Source of the DNA: an uncultured Eubacteriales bacterium | GTDB lineage: Bacteria; Bacillota; Clostridia; Oscillospirales; Oscillospiraceae | Length of the DNA: 56,586 bases | Reading direction: 5' to 3' | Assembly: GCA_900319695.1 (NCBI GenBank) | Contig: ONPN01000024.1 | Span: 1 to 56,586, forward strand | Shown: piece after piece, positions 15,401 to 23,000 of the stretch | Layout of the letters: each line of letters starts with the position of its first letter | How positions within the stretch are numbered: position 1 is the stretch's first letter | The notes under the pieces: model-generated | What the model was told of the DNA's origin: nothing | What the model saw: the letters and a program-made list of their open reading frames with translations, nothing else | Databases searched by the model: none | Program-made: the position numbers and the translations under genes

Positions 15401-16372
15401 ATGGTACTTGAAAAAACCGACAAGCAGACTCTCCGAGCAGAATATATCTCATATATGGTCAACACCGGCAAATCTGTTAATACTGCGAACACAACCGCTG
15501 CCAGCGTATTTGCGCTTTGGAATAAATGCGGGGAAGAATACTTTTGGGAAGCGATAAACACAGACGATGCCTCATTGCGAGATAAGATGCTTGGCTTTCT
15601 GGAAACGTACTATCCAAATCAGCTCAAATACCTTTCCGGCTATCTGACAAGTGTTCGCTACTTTAGGAGTTTTCTCGCGGCAAAAACAAATACCGTTCTG
15701 CAGCATGAGAATCGACCGACGCAGCGGAAACAAAAAACGTATGTACGCAAGCAGGCACGGCCTGTTCTCTTGCTTACGGGTGAAATGCTGGAAGAAGAAC
15801 ATCAAAAGGTGCTTGCCGATCCTGGGTATGGATCAGATTATGCGCTTATTGACTCTATTCTAAAGCGGTTTCCGGGCAACACCGATCCGGAGCTTGTCGC
15901 CTTAAAGATCGCCTTGTTTGATATGACCTATTCAACGAACATCGGGCGTCATAGGCAAAAGATTGTTTTGGAAGAGCTTGCGGGCATTATCGTCGGTATC
16001 AAAGACTTTGATGAACGCATACGCCAGGGCGATCCTTCCATCGTTCCTATCATTGCAAGGAGCAACGGCAGGATTAACCTTTTCTCCTTTGCCACAAAGT
16101 ATTGCACTAATCATGCGGTTTGCGTGTACGGCAATGACGACTATGTGATCTTTGATAGAGTTGTCAAAGACGCCCTCCCGAAGTATGTTTCCGAGCTTCA
16201 CAAGACGACTATTGAACAATGGAGATCAACCTGCAACTATACCGCCTATAAGGAGTGTATCGACGAGCTACTTGACGCAAACGGCATTGACATTCCGTTC
16301 CGGCGCAGAAAGCTCGATCACTACTTGTGGCATACATACAGGAAGCCCACGGAGGAAGAAACAGAGGAATAA
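15401..16372 (+). CDS. Hypothetical 323-aa cargo protein next to a GIY-YIG nuclease gene
   Basis: A soluble, mostly helical protein of unknown function. The N-terminal 100 residues (LRAEYISYMVNTGKSVNTAN ... YPNQLKYLSGYLTSVRYFRS) look like a small helical domain. A basic stretch follows (RPTQRKQKTYVRKQARP), and the C-terminus is rich in aromatic and charged residues (FRRRKLDHYLWHTYRK). No catalytic motif is evident. A/T-richer than the transfer genes, it lies just upstream of the GIY-YIG gene with a palindrome between them, so the two may form one cargo module. The ATG follows GAGAGGGAA. Confidence 0.65.
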   Translation: MVLEKTDKQTLRAEYISYMVNTGKSVNTANTTAASVFALWNKCGEEYFWEAINTDDASLRDKMLGFLETYYPNQLKYLSGYLTSVRYFRSFLAAKTNTVLQHENRPTQRKQKTYVRKQARPVLLLTGEMLEEEHQKVLADPGYGSDYALIDSILKRFPGNTDPELVALKIALFDMTYSTNIGRHRQKIVLEELAGIIVGIKDFDERIRQGDPSIVPIIARSNGRINLFSFATKYCTNHAVCVYGNDDYVIFDRVVKDALPKYVSELHKTTIEQWRSTCNYTAYKECIDELLDANGIDIPFRRRKLDHYLWHTYRKPTEEETEE

Positions 16373-16397
16373 ATGTGTTTCACGGTGAGACAAGTTT
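16371..16397. promoter_or_regulatory. parS-like palindrome before the GIY-YIG gene
   Basis: Core TGTTTCAC-G-GTGAGACA centred on 16384 (10 of 13 arm positions pair). It overlaps the stop of the preceding gene and lies about 45 bases before the next ATG. The left half TGTTTCAC equals the canonical parS half-site. Confidence 0.7.
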
Positions 16398-16439
16398 TCC
16401 TCGATCACAGGATCAAAGAGACAAACAGGAGAAGAATAT

Positions 16440-17285
16440 ATGAAGCTTCAACAATTATTTGCTGGACAAGGTATAGATTGGAAGCGCACAAAACTAATCC
16501 GCCACAATCTTACAAACGACATTGTAGCCGGAAATTACGCGGCTGGATTGCTTGACGTTTATCAGTCGGTCCAGGCGCGGACACGATTTCAAGGATGTGA
16601 CACGTTAATCAGCTTTCTTGGAACTGAGAGGACAAACGGCGTTTATCAAGGCTGTTTTCGCGTGGTAGGCTCTGTTCCATTCGATAAGTCCTTATTGCCC
16701 GAAAACTTTGTTTTCGATTCAGGTATGGATGATAACTGCGCGATCTATCAATTAGAGCCATTAGATATTCTTTCTGATCTTAAAGATCGGCTCGTGATTG
16801 ATTGGGGGCGCGGCACAATCAACTGGTGTCAAAATGGCACAACAGCGAAAGAGATACTTGAAATCAGACCTGCTCAATCGGAAATACGCTTCAAGAGCTA
16901 TGAAGATGTCATCCTGTCATTTGATACCTTGCATACCATAGTCTACAATCAGTCCGCATACAAAGAATGGTATGATAAACTCTTCGCAGTAGCGGGTGTA
17001 TATCTGATAACGGACAAAAAAACGGGAAAGCATTATGTTGGCTCTGCCAGCGGTGAACAAGGTGGCATTTGGGGACGATGGAGTGAATATGCCCGGACTA
17101 AGCACGGCGGAAATAAGCGTCTTATTGAGCTGATCAATGCTGATCCGGAATACTGTCACAACTTCCAGTATTCTATTCTTGAAGTATTTCCTATAAAGAA
17201 AGATAGGCGGGAAGTATTAGAATGTGAAAGGCTTTACAAGAACAAGCTCCTATCCGTTCAGTATGGTTTGAATGACAACTATTGA
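16440..17285 (+). CDS. GIY-YIG nuclease family protein
   Basis: A 281-residue protein with a C-terminal GIY-YIG nuclease domain (about residues 183-275): AGVYLITDKKTGKHYVGSAS, then IWGRWSEYA with the catalytic Arg candidate, and ECERLYKNKL with the metal-binding Glu candidate. The N-terminal 180 residues form a separate domain (LISFLGTERTNGVYQGCFRV, LVIDWGRGTINWCQ) that may recognise DNA or a modified base. GIY-YIG domains with an extra N-terminal domain occur in restriction and defence enzymes, so a defence role is plausible but unproven. It has AGGAGAA before its ATG. Confidence 0.8.
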   Translation: MKLQQLFAGQGIDWKRTKLIRHNLTNDIVAGNYAAGLLDVYQSVQARTRFQGCDTLISFLGTERTNGVYQGCFRVVGSVPFDKSLLPENFVFDSGMDDNCAIYQLEPLDILSDLKDRLVIDWGRGTINWCQNGTTAKEILEIRPAQSEIRFKSYEDVILSFDTLHTIVYNQSAYKEWYDKLFAVAGVYLITDKKTGKHYVGSASGEQGGIWGRWSEYARTKHGGNKRLIELINADPEYCHNFQYSILEVFPIKKDRREVLECERLYKNKLLSVQYGLNDNY

Positions 17286-17300
17286 ATAAGGGTTGCTTGC

Positions 17301-17325
17301 TTTGTGTCTCATAGTGAGACAAGTT
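17301..17325. promoter_or_regulatory. parS-like palindrome before the SRAP gene
   Basis: Core TGTCTCAT-A-GTGAGACA centred on 17313, with one mismatch in the arms. It fills most of the gap between the GIY-YIG stop (17285) and the SRAP ATG (17339). Confidence 0.7.
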
Positions 17326-17338
17326 TTGAGGGTTCAAT

Positions 17339-17914
17339 ATGTGCGGTAGATACTTCTTCACCCGCATCAGCGAGGATGAAAAGCTGGATGCGGTCAACAA
17401 GTACATGGAGAAGAACTATCCGGGAGAGTACAAGACCGGCGAGATTTTTCCCGGTGATATTGTCCCGGCGGTCATAGACCGGCAAGGAAAGATCGTTGCT
17501 GTCCCGGCTGGCTTCGGCTTTCCGGGCTACCAGGATAACAAGCTGATTATCAACGCTCGCTCGGAGACGGCGGCAGAGAAGAAAACCTTTGCCGACTGTC
17601 TCCAGGACCGGCGCATGATCCTCCCGGCCTCTGGCTTTTATGAGTGGAGCCACCACGACAGGGAAAAGACGAAATACCTGTTTACCGTGGACGCTATGCA
17701 GACGATTTACCTCTGCGGGATTTACAAGCTCATTGACGGCGCTTATCGTTTTGTGATCCTCACGCGCCCGGCAAACGAGTCCATGATCGAAGTCCATGAC
17801 CGTATGCCCGTGATCGTCGGGGAAAAGGAAGTCCGGCCTTATCTGACGGATCGGGATGCAGCCGCTGAAATCATTGCCACGGCAGCGCCTATGCTTGCGA
17901 GAAAACCCGCATAA
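17339..17914 (+). CDS. SOS response-associated peptidase (SRAP/HMCES/YedK family)
   Basis: A 191-residue SRAP protein. Known members use the N-terminal Cys, exposed after Met removal, to crosslink to abasic sites in single-stranded DNA and so protect them. All key parts are present: MCGRY with Cys2, NARSET, the Glu in ASGFYEWSHHD and the His in VHDRMPV. Length is usual. A protector of ssDNA makes sense on an element that moves as a single strand. It follows the palindrome at 17301 and has GAGGG before its ATG. Confidence 0.92.
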   Translation: MCGRYFFTRISEDEKLDAVNKYMEKNYPGEYKTGEIFPGDIVPAVIDRQGKIVAVPAGFGFPGYQDNKLIINARSETAAEKKTFADCLQDRRMILPASGFYEWSHHDREKTKYLFTVDAMQTIYLCGIYKLIDGAYRFVILTRPANESMIEVHDRMPVIVGEKEVRPYLTDRDAAAEIIATAAPMLARKPA

Positions 17915-17926
17915 GAAAGAGAGAAA
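17906..17926 (+). repeat. Repeated intergenic ribosome-site segment, copy 1
   Basis: CCCGCATAAGAAAGAGAGA spans the SRAP stop and the ribosome site of the nucleoside phosphorylase. An identical 19-mer recurs at 18709, before the 62-aa gene. The phosphorylase gene therefore sits between direct repeats. Confidence 0.75.
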
Positions 17927-17931
17927 CATTT

Positions 17932-18705
17932 ATGATTACAGACAGCTTTGATCCCAAAAGCGCAGAGATCGTCAAAGCAAAGAATACCATTCCACAAAAA
18001 GATAAAGAATTGGCACACGCATTTTTCATCGACACCTTTATTCTGACCTTCTCAGGGAAATTAATCGACGCTTTGCGAGAGAAAGGGCTGATTGAGCCGC
18101 TGGATAAAGACTTAACTATCGGTTCAGCAGCGTATAAAAGCCCTGTTTTTCATATTCCAAACACCTCCGTCGGCGTTGTCCTGTCCGGAATCGGGGCGCC
18201 CATGATTGCAGCCATTATCGAAGAGCTGACGACCTTGTTCCATGCCCGCAGCTATATTGTATTCGGCTCCTGCGGAGCGCTGACGGCTCTGCCAGAGGGG
18301 CATATCATCGTGCCGACCCACGCTTACCGGGATGAAGGAACCAGCTATCATTACGCGGCGGCAGGAGACTATATTGAAGTCAGAAATGCGGCGAAACTGA
18401 CGCAGATCTTTGACGAGTTGGGCATTGACTATGTGGAGGGCAGGACCTGGACCACGGACGCCTTTTACCGGGAGACGGAGAATAACCGGGAAAAGCGCGT
18501 AGCGGATGGGTGCCTCTGCGTGGAGATGGAGTGCAGCGCGGCACAGGCTGTGTGCGATTACCGAGGGCTGGAGCTTTATCAGTTTGTCTATGCGGCGGAC
18601 TCGCTGAACGGCGAATGGGCGCGCCGCATCCTGGGCGATCTTGAAATGGATGCCCGGATGAGGTATTTCTTCGTCGCTTGGGAGATCGCAAAACGAATCG
18701 AGTAA
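17932..18705 (+). CDS. Nucleoside phosphorylase (PNP/UDP family)
   Basis: A 257-residue protein of the purine/uridine phosphorylase superfamily, which splits nucleosides with phosphate to a base and (deoxy)ribose-1-phosphate. Family markers are VGVVLSGIGAPMIAAII, IVFGSCGAL for the phosphate site, and VEMECSAAQAV for the sugar-binding Met-Glu. The substrate cannot be decided from sequence. Such genes are common cargo in Clostridia ICEs. The gene lies between 19-bp repeats that include its ribosome site, which suggests it was inserted as a unit between SRAP and the next gene. Confidence 0.87.
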   Translation: MITDSFDPKSAEIVKAKNTIPQKDKELAHAFFIDTFILTFSGKLIDALREKGLIEPLDKDLTIGSAAYKSPVFHIPNTSVGVVLSGIGAPMIAAIIEELTTLFHARSYIVFGSCGALTALPEGHIIVPTHAYRDEGTSYHYAAAGDYIEVRNAAKLTQIFDELGIDYVEGRTWTTDAFYRETENNREKRVADGCLCVEMECSAAQAVCDYRGLELYQFVYAADSLNGEWARRILGDLEMDARMRYFFVAWEIAKRIE

Positions 18706-18708
18706 TGT

Positions 18709-18731
18709 CCCGCATAAGAAAGAGAGAGAAA
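18709..18731 (+). repeat. Repeated intergenic ribosome-site segment, copy 2
   Basis: The second copy of CCCGCATAAGAAAGAGAGA, with an extra AG, supplies the ribosome site of the 62-aa gene. It includes the CCCGCATAA that encodes the SRAP C-terminus in copy 1, so it looks like a duplication of the SRAP 3' end. Confidence 0.75.
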
Positions 18732-18732
18732 T

Positions 18733-18921
18733 ATGGACGTGAATATAGAAAACTCCGCATGGGACAAGCTGACCTATGCGGAGAAGAACAAGCAATTATT
18801 CTTAAAGCAGAAACAGACTCTTGATATGTTCCTGGAGCGTGGGGCAATCAGTCAAGCCCAGCACGATAAAAGTCTCCGTGATCTGATAAAGAAGATGGAG
18901 ATATATGAGAAAGTTTTATAA
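18733..18921 (+). CDS. Small conserved-type ICE protein, 62 aa
   Basis: A 62-residue charged helical protein: WDKLTYAEKNKQLFLKQKQT followed by MFLERGAISQAQHDKSLRDL. The second half resembles a short SHOCT-like motif (a helix, then a GAIS/xxx(E/Q)xxx turn and a second helix). Proteins of this shape accompany the SRAP gene in related elements; function is unknown. Its ribosome site lies in the repeated segment just upstream. Confidence 0.65.
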   Translation: MDVNIENSAWDKLTYAEKNKQLFLKQKQTLDMFLERGAISQAQHDKSLRDLIKKMEIYEKVL

Positions 18922-18935
18922 GGCTTACTCTTTTA

Positions 18936-19643
18936 ATGCATGGTTATTATGATTTCGTGTCGAAGGAAGGATGGAAAGTGAAACACTATAATAAAGCTTC
19001 TATGTTCAAACAAAGTATGAATAAGATAAAACTATTCTTTTCATTACCCGCCGCAATAATGTCTGTGATTTTTTTGGGATTGACAGTATTGATGGGTATT
19101 GTCTCATTCAGGCTACATGTGCGAGGACATGAATGGCTACCGGAGATGCTTATTTCGTGCTCGTGCGGGCTTGCTACCGGATTCGCTTTTTATTTTTTAT
19201 CAAATCTTAGGGCAAACAGTTATTTAAACATAAAGATAGAGTATGACCGAATGAAAGCGGCCTACGATTATGTTTGTCAGCAACAGCGGGATGTTCTTTT
19301 TTTTCAAAAATATCAAATTATAAATGAAGAAAATGAAGACTTTTGGCCATTTATAAATAGAATTACATACTCACTTTCAACAGTTGAAAACCTTGTTGAA
19401 GAATTGCCAGAACATGTTTTTTTCGGACTACTTGATTACGAGAACACATATCCAGTTTCGAAAGAAAGTGAAGAAAGAATAATTAAAATTTCGGCGGAGA
19501 TTGAAGATGAAAACGATGAAGAAGCAATAGCAGAGCTTTGCAACGCTCTGTTAAATGAGTATAAAAAGCTGGTAACATGGCTTAAACCGGCCAAAATGAC
19601 AATCGACGAAAGATATAAGGGCATTACAGAATTTTCAATATAA
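18936..19643 (+). CDS. Membrane protein of unknown function with cytoplasmic helical tail
   Basis: A 235-residue protein with two membrane helices (about residues 36-57 and 70-87), a short loop between them and a long, acidic, helical C-terminal part (about 90-235). It is markedly A/T-rich, unlike the transfer genes, so it was probably acquired separately. The ATG at 18936 has only a distant AAGG. An in-frame GTG at 18978 has a better AAGGAAGG at 7 bases and may be the true start, which would remove 14 residues. Two helices plus a soluble domain is a layout also seen in abortive-infection effectors, but there is no direct evidence for that. Confidence 0.6.
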   Translation: MHGYYDFVSKEGWKVKHYNKASMFKQSMNKIKLFFSLPAAIMSVIFLGLTVLMGIVSFRLHVRGHEWLPEMLISCSCGLATGFAFYFLSNLRANSYLNIKIEYDRMKAAYDYVCQQQRDVLFFQKYQIINEENEDFWPFINRITYSLSTVENLVEELPEHVFFGLLDYENTYPVSKESEERIIKISAEIEDENDEEAIAELCNALLNEYKKLVTWLKPAKMTIDERYKGITEFSI

Positions 19644-19791
19644 TGCTTGCGTTTCTGGGATCTTTTATTGTGTTCATTTATACAAAAAGTTTCCTTCAAA
19701 TAAAGCCTTTACATGAGTGCAGACCCATACTGAACAGACTTCACATGCTAACCGGGCATTTGCGCCTCTATTATTGTTTCCATAGAGCTGC

Positions 19792-19992
19792 TGTCTCACG
19801 GTGAGACACATTTCCGGGCAACAAAAAAAGGCCGCTTTCACGATCTTTTGAACGTGGAAACGGCCTTTTTTGGCAGGAGGGGGGATGCTTGAACGGCGGT
19901 GGAAGCTGCCAGCATCATCCCAGTATTCATTTTAAGGGAAATAAAAAAGGCTTGTACTTCGTTGAATACAAGCCATGATACATGCTGTGGTA
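19792..19992. repeat. ICE end repeat, inner copy (with palindrome and hairpin terminators)
   Basis: This ~200-bp segment recurs at 21583-21777 with roughly 85% identity by eye. It contains a perfect parS-like palindrome (19792-19808, centre 19800), a terminator-like hairpin built from AAAAGGCCG and CGGCCTTTTTT (about 19825-19872) and a second hairpin with AAGGCTTGTA and TACAAGCC (about 19946-19975). The similarity fades at CTGTGGTAGAGG, the position that corresponds to the tRNA 3' end in the outer copy. Bases 19644-19791 show no gene. Confidence 0.8.
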
Positions 19993-20018
19993 GAGGGCGT
20001 TTTCGACACACGGGACAA

Positions 20019-21479
20019 TTAGTGTCCTACCTGATCTATTTTATTCACAAATTCGTCTACTTGCTCTTCAGACAAACATTTTCTGCACCATTCATCAATT
20101 AGAATAGACCATACAACATCTTTGCTCTTTTTTATTTTATCGCCGACATATGTAGTCCATTCATGATGATCAGGAATAAGCATAGCATCATCAAAGAATT
20201 TGAATAACGTTCCTGCGCCAATACCGAAACGGGCATCAAGATTGTCCCATTCACGTTCTTTAAGATCGTGAAACACCTGCTGCTCTGGGGCCAAGTTCCC
20301 CGGCAGGCTGTAACAATGAGGGCAAACTGCGCTTTTATCCCCATCCACAATGGAGAGACTTTTATATGGCAATTTGTTTTGTTCCGCAAGAGTCCCAAGG
20401 GTTTCAAGAATATTATAAGCACCAACTGCTTTTGCTAAAACCCTTTTTGATAGTTCGTCAAATTTATCTGGTTTCTGCTTGATGATTTCCCAGAACAAAG
20501 AGACCGCTTCGTTATCTTCGAGAAAAATGTGAACTTCCGGATGAATTATATCATCAATGGCTGATAGAGCAAATTCAGTTGATACGTCATAGATTATTTC
20601 TTTTCTGTCTGCTAATTGCATCATCATGACTCTTGCAACTGGAGGAAGTTCCTCCAGAATAAAAGGACTATGAGTAGACAATATGATTTGCAGCTTTTTT
20701 ATTCGCGCGATTTTCAAAAGGTATTTTACAAAACGCCTTTGTGCTTGGGGATGCAGAGAGTTTTCAACTTCATCAATTACTAACAATGATTGCGGAGAAA
20801 TACTCTGAAGTAGCTTGAATGTATCTAGCATTACATCTTCACCGGCACCTTGGTGAAACTGTGATATTTCCCCGCATGGCTTTGTTAGGAGACCGACTTC
20901 TCGATCCGCACGGACATCTGTTCCTGTAAATCGGCCTCTACTATAATCATTACCTAAAACATAAGAGAGCGCCTGCAAACTATCTGCTGATAATTCAGTG
21001 TTTTCTCCAGCCTCAGCACTTGCATTTTTAGCTATCTTGGCATAGCCAGCTGTTGCATCCAAAGGAAGAGTACGGGAAATATCCAAAAAGTACACATTGC
21101 GTTCAGGCTTTCCACGTTTTGGTGAAAATCCCCAGTCATTTGTTTTTTTCCAGCGCAAGGTCTTTATATCGTCACCTTGGCGTACCTTATACTCGATAAT
21201 AGCATTATTAATGGCAGCAGAGTCCCACTGGGTTTTTATAAACATATTTGAAGGATAAAAATTATCACCACTTTTATTCTGGTAAGCGCACACAGATGCT
21301 TTTAAAAAGGTGCTTTTCCCTATCCCATTCTCACCAACAATAGCAACAACCGGAAAGCGAAATTTGATCTCTTGACCATTCCAACCGTGAATGTTTGTGA
21401 TTTTAATAGAATTTATAAATTTCTTCCACTCGCCTTCACCATGATTAAACTGTCGAAACAACTCATTTATATCGCTCAT
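20019..21479 (-). CDS. OLD-like ATPase/nuclease (AAA ATPase with TOPRIM-type C-terminus)
   Basis: A protein of about 486 residues with the OLD layout. An SMC/ABC-type ATPase comes first: Walker A GENGIGKST, a Q-loop region, and Walker B LLVIDEVENSLHPQAQRR followed by the His switch ILSTHSPFILEEL. A TOPRIM-like part follows, with an acidic start HIFLEDNEAVSLFWEII and the DxD motif SIVDGDKS. Cys pairs CPHC and CRKC near the end are extra. OLD proteins are defence nucleases against phages or plasmids, alone or with a helicase partner; no partner is seen here. The ATG at 21479 was chosen over an upstream GTG because AGGGAG lies 8 bases before it. The gene is flanked by ~200-bp direct repeats and is A/T-rich, so it is a late insertion. 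Confidence 0.82.
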   Translation of the reverse strand: MSDINELFRQFNHGEGEWKKFINSIKITNIHGWNGQEIKFRFPVVAIVGENGIGKSTFLKASVCAYQNKSGDNFYPSNMFIKTQWDSAAINNAIIEYKVRQGDDIKTLRWKKTNDWGFSPKRGKPERNVYFLDISRTLPLDATAGYAKIAKNASAEAGENTELSADSLQALSYVLGNDYSRGRFTGTDVRADREVGLLTKPCGEISQFHQGAGEDVMLDTFKLLQSISPQSLLVIDEVENSLHPQAQRRFVKYLLKIARIKKLQIILSTHSPFILEELPPVARVMMMQLADRKEIIYDVSTEFALSAIDDIIHPEVHIFLEDNEAVSLFWEIIKQKPDKFDELSKRVLAKAVGAYNILETLGTLAEQNKLPYKSLSIVDGDKSAVCPHCYSLPGNLAPEQQVFHDLKEREWDNLDARFGIGAGTLFKFFDDAMLIPDHHEWTTYVGDKIKKSKDVVWSILIDEWCRKCLSEEQVDEFVNKIDQVGH

Positions 21480-21582
21480 GTTGCACACTCCCTATACTAC
21501 CTTACGACTCAATTCGACTAACTTTATCACAAATAAGGCCATTTGTACAGAAAATACGAAATAATACCCGCCTAAAAAAACT

Positions 21583-21777
21583 TGTCTCACGGTGAGACAC
21601 ATTTCCGGGCAACAAAAAAGGCCGTTTTCACGATCAGAGAACGTGGAAATGGCCTTTTTCAGCAGGAGGGAGGATGCTTGAATGGCGGTGGAAGCTGCCA
21701 GCATCATCCCAATATTCATTTTTGGGGAAAACAAAAAGGCTTGATCTCCGAAGAAATCAAGCCTTTCATAATGCGTC
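21583..21777. repeat. ICE end repeat, outer copy, reaching the tRNA-Ala 3' end
   Basis: Outer copy of the repeat at 19792-19992. It has a perfect parS-like palindrome (21583-21599, centre 21591), a hairpin (AAAAAAGGCCGTTTTCACG with its partner, about 21613-21660) and a terminator-like hairpin (AAAAAGGCTTGAT with ATCAAGCCTTT). It ends exactly where tRNA-Ala begins, so this is the probable right end of the ICE. Bases 21480-21582 show no gene. Confidence 0.8.
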
Positions 21778-21853
<76 letters not shown>

Positions 21854-21917
21854 GTAGGAGACGCATTATTATTGAATTAGCTCTCTCAAACAGGGGGCTG
21901 GTTAAATACGGTGTGCG

Positions 21918-21940
21918 CTCCCAGCTGAGCTATACCCCCG
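21918..21940 (-). repeat. Partial tRNA-Ala 5' fragment, copy 2
   Basis: A 23-bp exact copy of the tRNA-Ala 5' end (nucleotides 1-22 plus one upstream base; GGGGGTATAGCTCAGCTGGG in the tRNA sense). Its upstream leader (ATTGTTATTGAATTA) resembles the leader of the intact tRNA (ATTATTATTGAATTA), so leader and 5' end were duplicated together. Confidence 0.85.
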
Positions 21941-22024
21941 AATAGGGTACATTGTTATTGAATTATAAGGGTTTGCGGGTTTTGCGTTTACTCAACGATG
22001 GGGGCTTGTGAAACATCATCCGGG

Positions 22025-22047
22025 CTCCCAGCTGAGCTATACCCCCG
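22025..22047 (-). repeat. Partial tRNA-Ala 5' fragment, copy 3
   Basis: A third exact copy of the same 23 bp. The bases upstream (22048-22110) differ from the other leaders and may be the original chromosomal tRNA upstream region. Spacing between the copies is 86 and 107 bp; the spacers hold no gene. Confidence 0.85.
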
Positions 22048-22178
22048 TGAGCAAGACGAATAATACCAGAAAGCCCCTCAAATGTCAAGAGAAAAATTCA
22101 AAAAAATTTGCGTTATTTTCTTAACATGACACATCGGAACAAAATGACAAAAAAGCTGGCTCTTTTGCTGCGTTGTGC

Positions 22179-22184
22179 TATAAT
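22179..22184 (+). promoter_or_regulatory. Extended -10 promoter of the hydrolase gene
   Basis: TGCTATAAT gives a consensus -10 (22179-22184) with an extended TG. No good -35 is seen. The transcript would start near 22191 and reach the gene after about 40 bases. Confidence 0.6.
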
Positions 22185-22229
22185 ATACTTATCTTTTTAA
22201 AGACAACCAAAACGGGGGAGGACTATACA

Positions 22230-22892
22230 ATGTTTATCAACGTAAACGGTGTTGAGCTGTACTATGAAAAACGCGGTCCGGAGGAGGCGCGTCCGCTGAT
22301 TCTCGTGCATGGGAACGGGGAGGATCACACCATTTTTGAACAGGCCCTGCTCCTTCTGGAAAAGCGCTTCTGCTGCTACGCGGTGGACTCCCGCTGCCAT
22401 GGACAGAGCGGGGGAGGGCCGCTGCACTACAGCGACATGGCGGCGGACATGCTGGCCTTTCTGGAGGCGTTTGACCTGCGGGACGTGATTTTCTACGGCT
22501 TCAGCGACGGCGGCATCGTAGGGCTGCTCACAGCCTCTCAGACAGACCGTATCACCACCCTCATCACCAGCGGGGCAAACCTCAACCCGAACGGCGTCAA
22601 GCTCCCTCTGCGTCTGCTTGTCGGGGCGATGAATCTTGTGAAACCGGACCCGAAGCTCGCCCTCATGCTGCACGAGCCGTGGATCAGCGACGACGTGCTC
22701 AGACGCATCAAGGCGCATACAATCGTGCTCGCGGGGAGCAAGGATGTGATCCCGGAGAAGGAGACGCGGCACATCGCCGAGACCGTCCCCAACGCAGAGT
22801 TGAATATCCTCAAGGGGGAGAGCCACGGTTCGTATATTATTCATAGTGAAAAAATCGCCAAACTGATCATCGAGAGCTGTCGTATCCGGTGA
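22230..22892 (+). CDS. Alpha/beta-fold hydrolase
   Basis: A protein of about 220 residues from the ATG at 22230, behind GGGGGAGG. It shows the alpha/beta hydrolase plan: oxyanion loop LILVHGNGEDH, nucleophile Ser in the elbow GFSDGG, catalytic Asp in VLAGSKDVIPE and His in GESHGSYII. There is no signal peptide, so it acts in the cytoplasm. Substrate unknown; esterase or C-C hydrolase are both possible. It is a single gene beside the ICE boundary and is the first clearly chromosomal gene. Confidence 0.85.
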   Translation: MFINVNGVELYYEKRGPEEARPLILVHGNGEDHTIFEQALLLLEKRFCCYAVDSRCHGQSGGGPLHYSDMAADMLAFLEAFDLRDVIFYGFSDGGIVGLLTASQTDRITTLITSGANLNPNGVKLPLRLLVGAMNLVKPDPKLALMLHEPWISDDVLRRIKAHTIVLAGSKDVIPEKETRHIAETVPNAELNILKGESHGSYIIHSEKIAKLIIESCRIR

Positions 22893-22939
22893 AAAGTAGT
22901 GCAATATGTAGAAATCCACCCATTCAGAGCACTACATTA

Positions 22940-22967
22940 TTGATTCTTTTAAAAAATCGTTTATACT
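22940..22967 (+). promoter_or_regulatory. Promoter of the NSS transporter gene
   Basis: TTGATT (22940-22945), a 16-bp spacer and TATACT (22962-22967) precede the TTG start of the transporter by about 35 bases. Confidence 0.6.
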
Positions 22968-23000
22968 GTGTTCATAATCTCCCAAAGAGAGGTGTCAATA

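Noticed and set aside
19800-19940. A similar short peptide (MNxGMMLAASTA) encoded on the minus strand in both 200-bp repeats
   Set aside because: Both copies run into the terminator hairpins and lack a ribosome site; the similarity is explained by the duplicated DNA.
1555-21600. CRISPR array considered for the dispersed palindromes
   Set aside because: Spacing is from 33 bp to more than 7 kb, there are no uniform spacers, and no cas gene is present.
1-21777. Integrase or ParA gene for the ICE
   Set aside because: No tyrosine or serine recombinase and no ParA-type ATPase was found in either strand of the window; they may lie to the left.
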